A DNA stretch of 7,307 nt, from assembly GCA_021810735.1 (NCBI GenBank), contig JAJZIF010000188.1:1-7307 (forward strand). The letters are read 5' to 3'. The DNA comes from Acidobacteriota bacterium (GTDB lineage Bacteria > Acidobacteriota > Terriglobia > Terriglobales > Acidobacteriaceae). The notes under the pieces are model-generated. The model was not told the origin of the DNA. It saw only the letters and a program-made list of their open reading frames with translations, and ran no database searches. The position numbers and the translations under genes are program-made. Of this stretch, positions 6,780 through 7,307 are shown piece after piece; the stretch's first letter is position 1; the number at the start of each line of letters is the position of its first letter.

Positions 6780-7307
6780 GTGACGAATGAAATTCGAGTG
6801 ATTGGCGTCATCGGCGCGGGAACGATGGGCAACGGGATTGCGCATGTCTGCGCGCGCAGCGGCTACGACGTGCTGCTGTGCGAGGTGGAGCAGCGCTTTC
6901 TCGATCGCGGATTGGAAACGTTGCGCAAGAATCTCGAACGCGAAGCCGCCAAGGGCAAGATCACCGCGGGCGGAGCAGAAGCAGCAGTCGCGCGTGTCAC
7001 GGGTGTGCTGGATCGCGAGCGGCTGGCGGAATGCGATTTTGTCGTTGAAGCGGCGACGGAGAAATTTGAGATCAAGAAATCGATCTTCGCCGATCTCGAC
7101 CGGATCACGCGCAAAGACGTTGTTCTTGCGTCGAACACTTCTTCCATTTCCATTACCAAACTTGCCAACGTGACCAGCCGGCCCGAGCGCGTCATCGGAA
7201 TGCACTTTTTCAACCCGGTTCCGGTGATGAAACTGGTCGAGGTGATTCGCGGCATGGCAACCAGCCAGGAGGCCTACGAGCAAGTCCATGATTTGGCGCT
7301 GAAGCTC
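6780..7307 (+). CDS. 3-hydroxyacyl-CoA (3-hydroxybutyryl-CoA) dehydrogenase, N-terminal 176 residues (cut by window edge)
   Basis: This cytoplasmic enzyme oxidises 3-hydroxyacyl-CoA to 3-ketoacyl-CoA with NAD(P)+, in beta-oxidation or butanoate metabolism (Hbd/PaaH/FadB2-like single-domain type). The start is GTG at 6780. AGGAG (6766-6770) lies 9 nt upstream, and an in-frame TGA at 6771-6773 excludes any longer version except a CTG two codons earlier. The Rossmann motif VIGAGTMGNGIA spans 10-21, and E35 at the end of the second strand sits where NAD-binding enzymes carry an acidic residue. By alignment with human HADH, S121 (in SNTSSI), H142 (in GMHFFNPVPVM) and E154 (in KLVEV) match catalytic residues S137, H158 and E170. 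The fourth, N208, falls past the window edge. The family is about 280-290 residues long. The gene runs divergently from the glycan cluster and is probably functionally unrelated to it. Confidence 0.95.
   Translation, partial: MTNEIRVIGVIGAGTMGNGIAHVCARSGYDVLLCEVEQRFLDRGLETLRKNLEREAAKGKITAGGAEAAVARVTGVLDRERLAECDFVVEAATEKFEIKKSIFADLDRITRKDVVLASNTSSISITKLANVTSRPERVIGMHFFNPVPVMKLVEVIRGMATSQEAYEQVHDLALKL

Noticed and set aside
6516..7289. 257-codon open frame on the minus strand opposite the dehydrogenase
   Set aside because: It lies antisense to a clear dehydrogenase with intact motifs and runs into the receptor promoter. The translation is rich in Arg and His with no recognisable domain, typical of an antisense shadow of a GC-rich gene.

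Overview
The window looks like chromosomal DNA from an Acidobacteriota relative, probably class Terriglobia. That placement is an inference. It rests mainly on the 1106-residue outer-membrane receptor, whose layout (carboxypeptidase-regulatory-like domain, plug, long barrel, no SusD partner) is typical of the Oar-like TonB-dependent receptors expanded in that phylum. No mobile element, CRISPR array, tRNA or rRNA was seen.

Layout, left to right. Positions 1-618 (minus) hold the N-terminal half of a secreted GH27 alpha-galactosidase / alpha-N-acetylgalactosaminidase, cut by the left edge. Positions 754-2808 (minus) hold a complete secreted GH20 beta-N-acetylhexosaminidase. Positions 2809-3116 are an intergenic gap with a perfect 13-bp stem-loop just after the receptor gene and an inverted repeat just before the GH20 gene. 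Positions 3117-6437 (minus) hold the complete receptor. Positions 6438-6779 are a divergent control region. It contains a perfect consensus sigma70-type promoter firing towards the receptor, followed by three copies of a short ATTARCT motif. Positions 6780-7307 (plus) hold the first 176 codons of a 3-hydroxyacyl-CoA (3-hydroxybutyryl-CoA) dehydrogenase, cut by the right edge.

The three minus-strand genes form a plausible small glycan-use locus. The receptor would bind or import released oligosaccharide. The GH20 enzyme would trim terminal beta-GlcNAc/GalNAc, and the GH27 enzyme would trim terminal alpha-Gal or alpha-GalNAc. The dehydrogenase is transcribed away from this cluster and belongs to fatty-acid/butanoate metabolism, so it is probably only a neighbour. 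All four genes belong to known families. The points most worth a second look are the promoter/operator architecture at 6443-6542, the competing hairpins at 3033-3084, and the animal GLA/NAGA-like active-site signature of the GH27 enzyme, whose substrate-deciding residues lie just outside the window.
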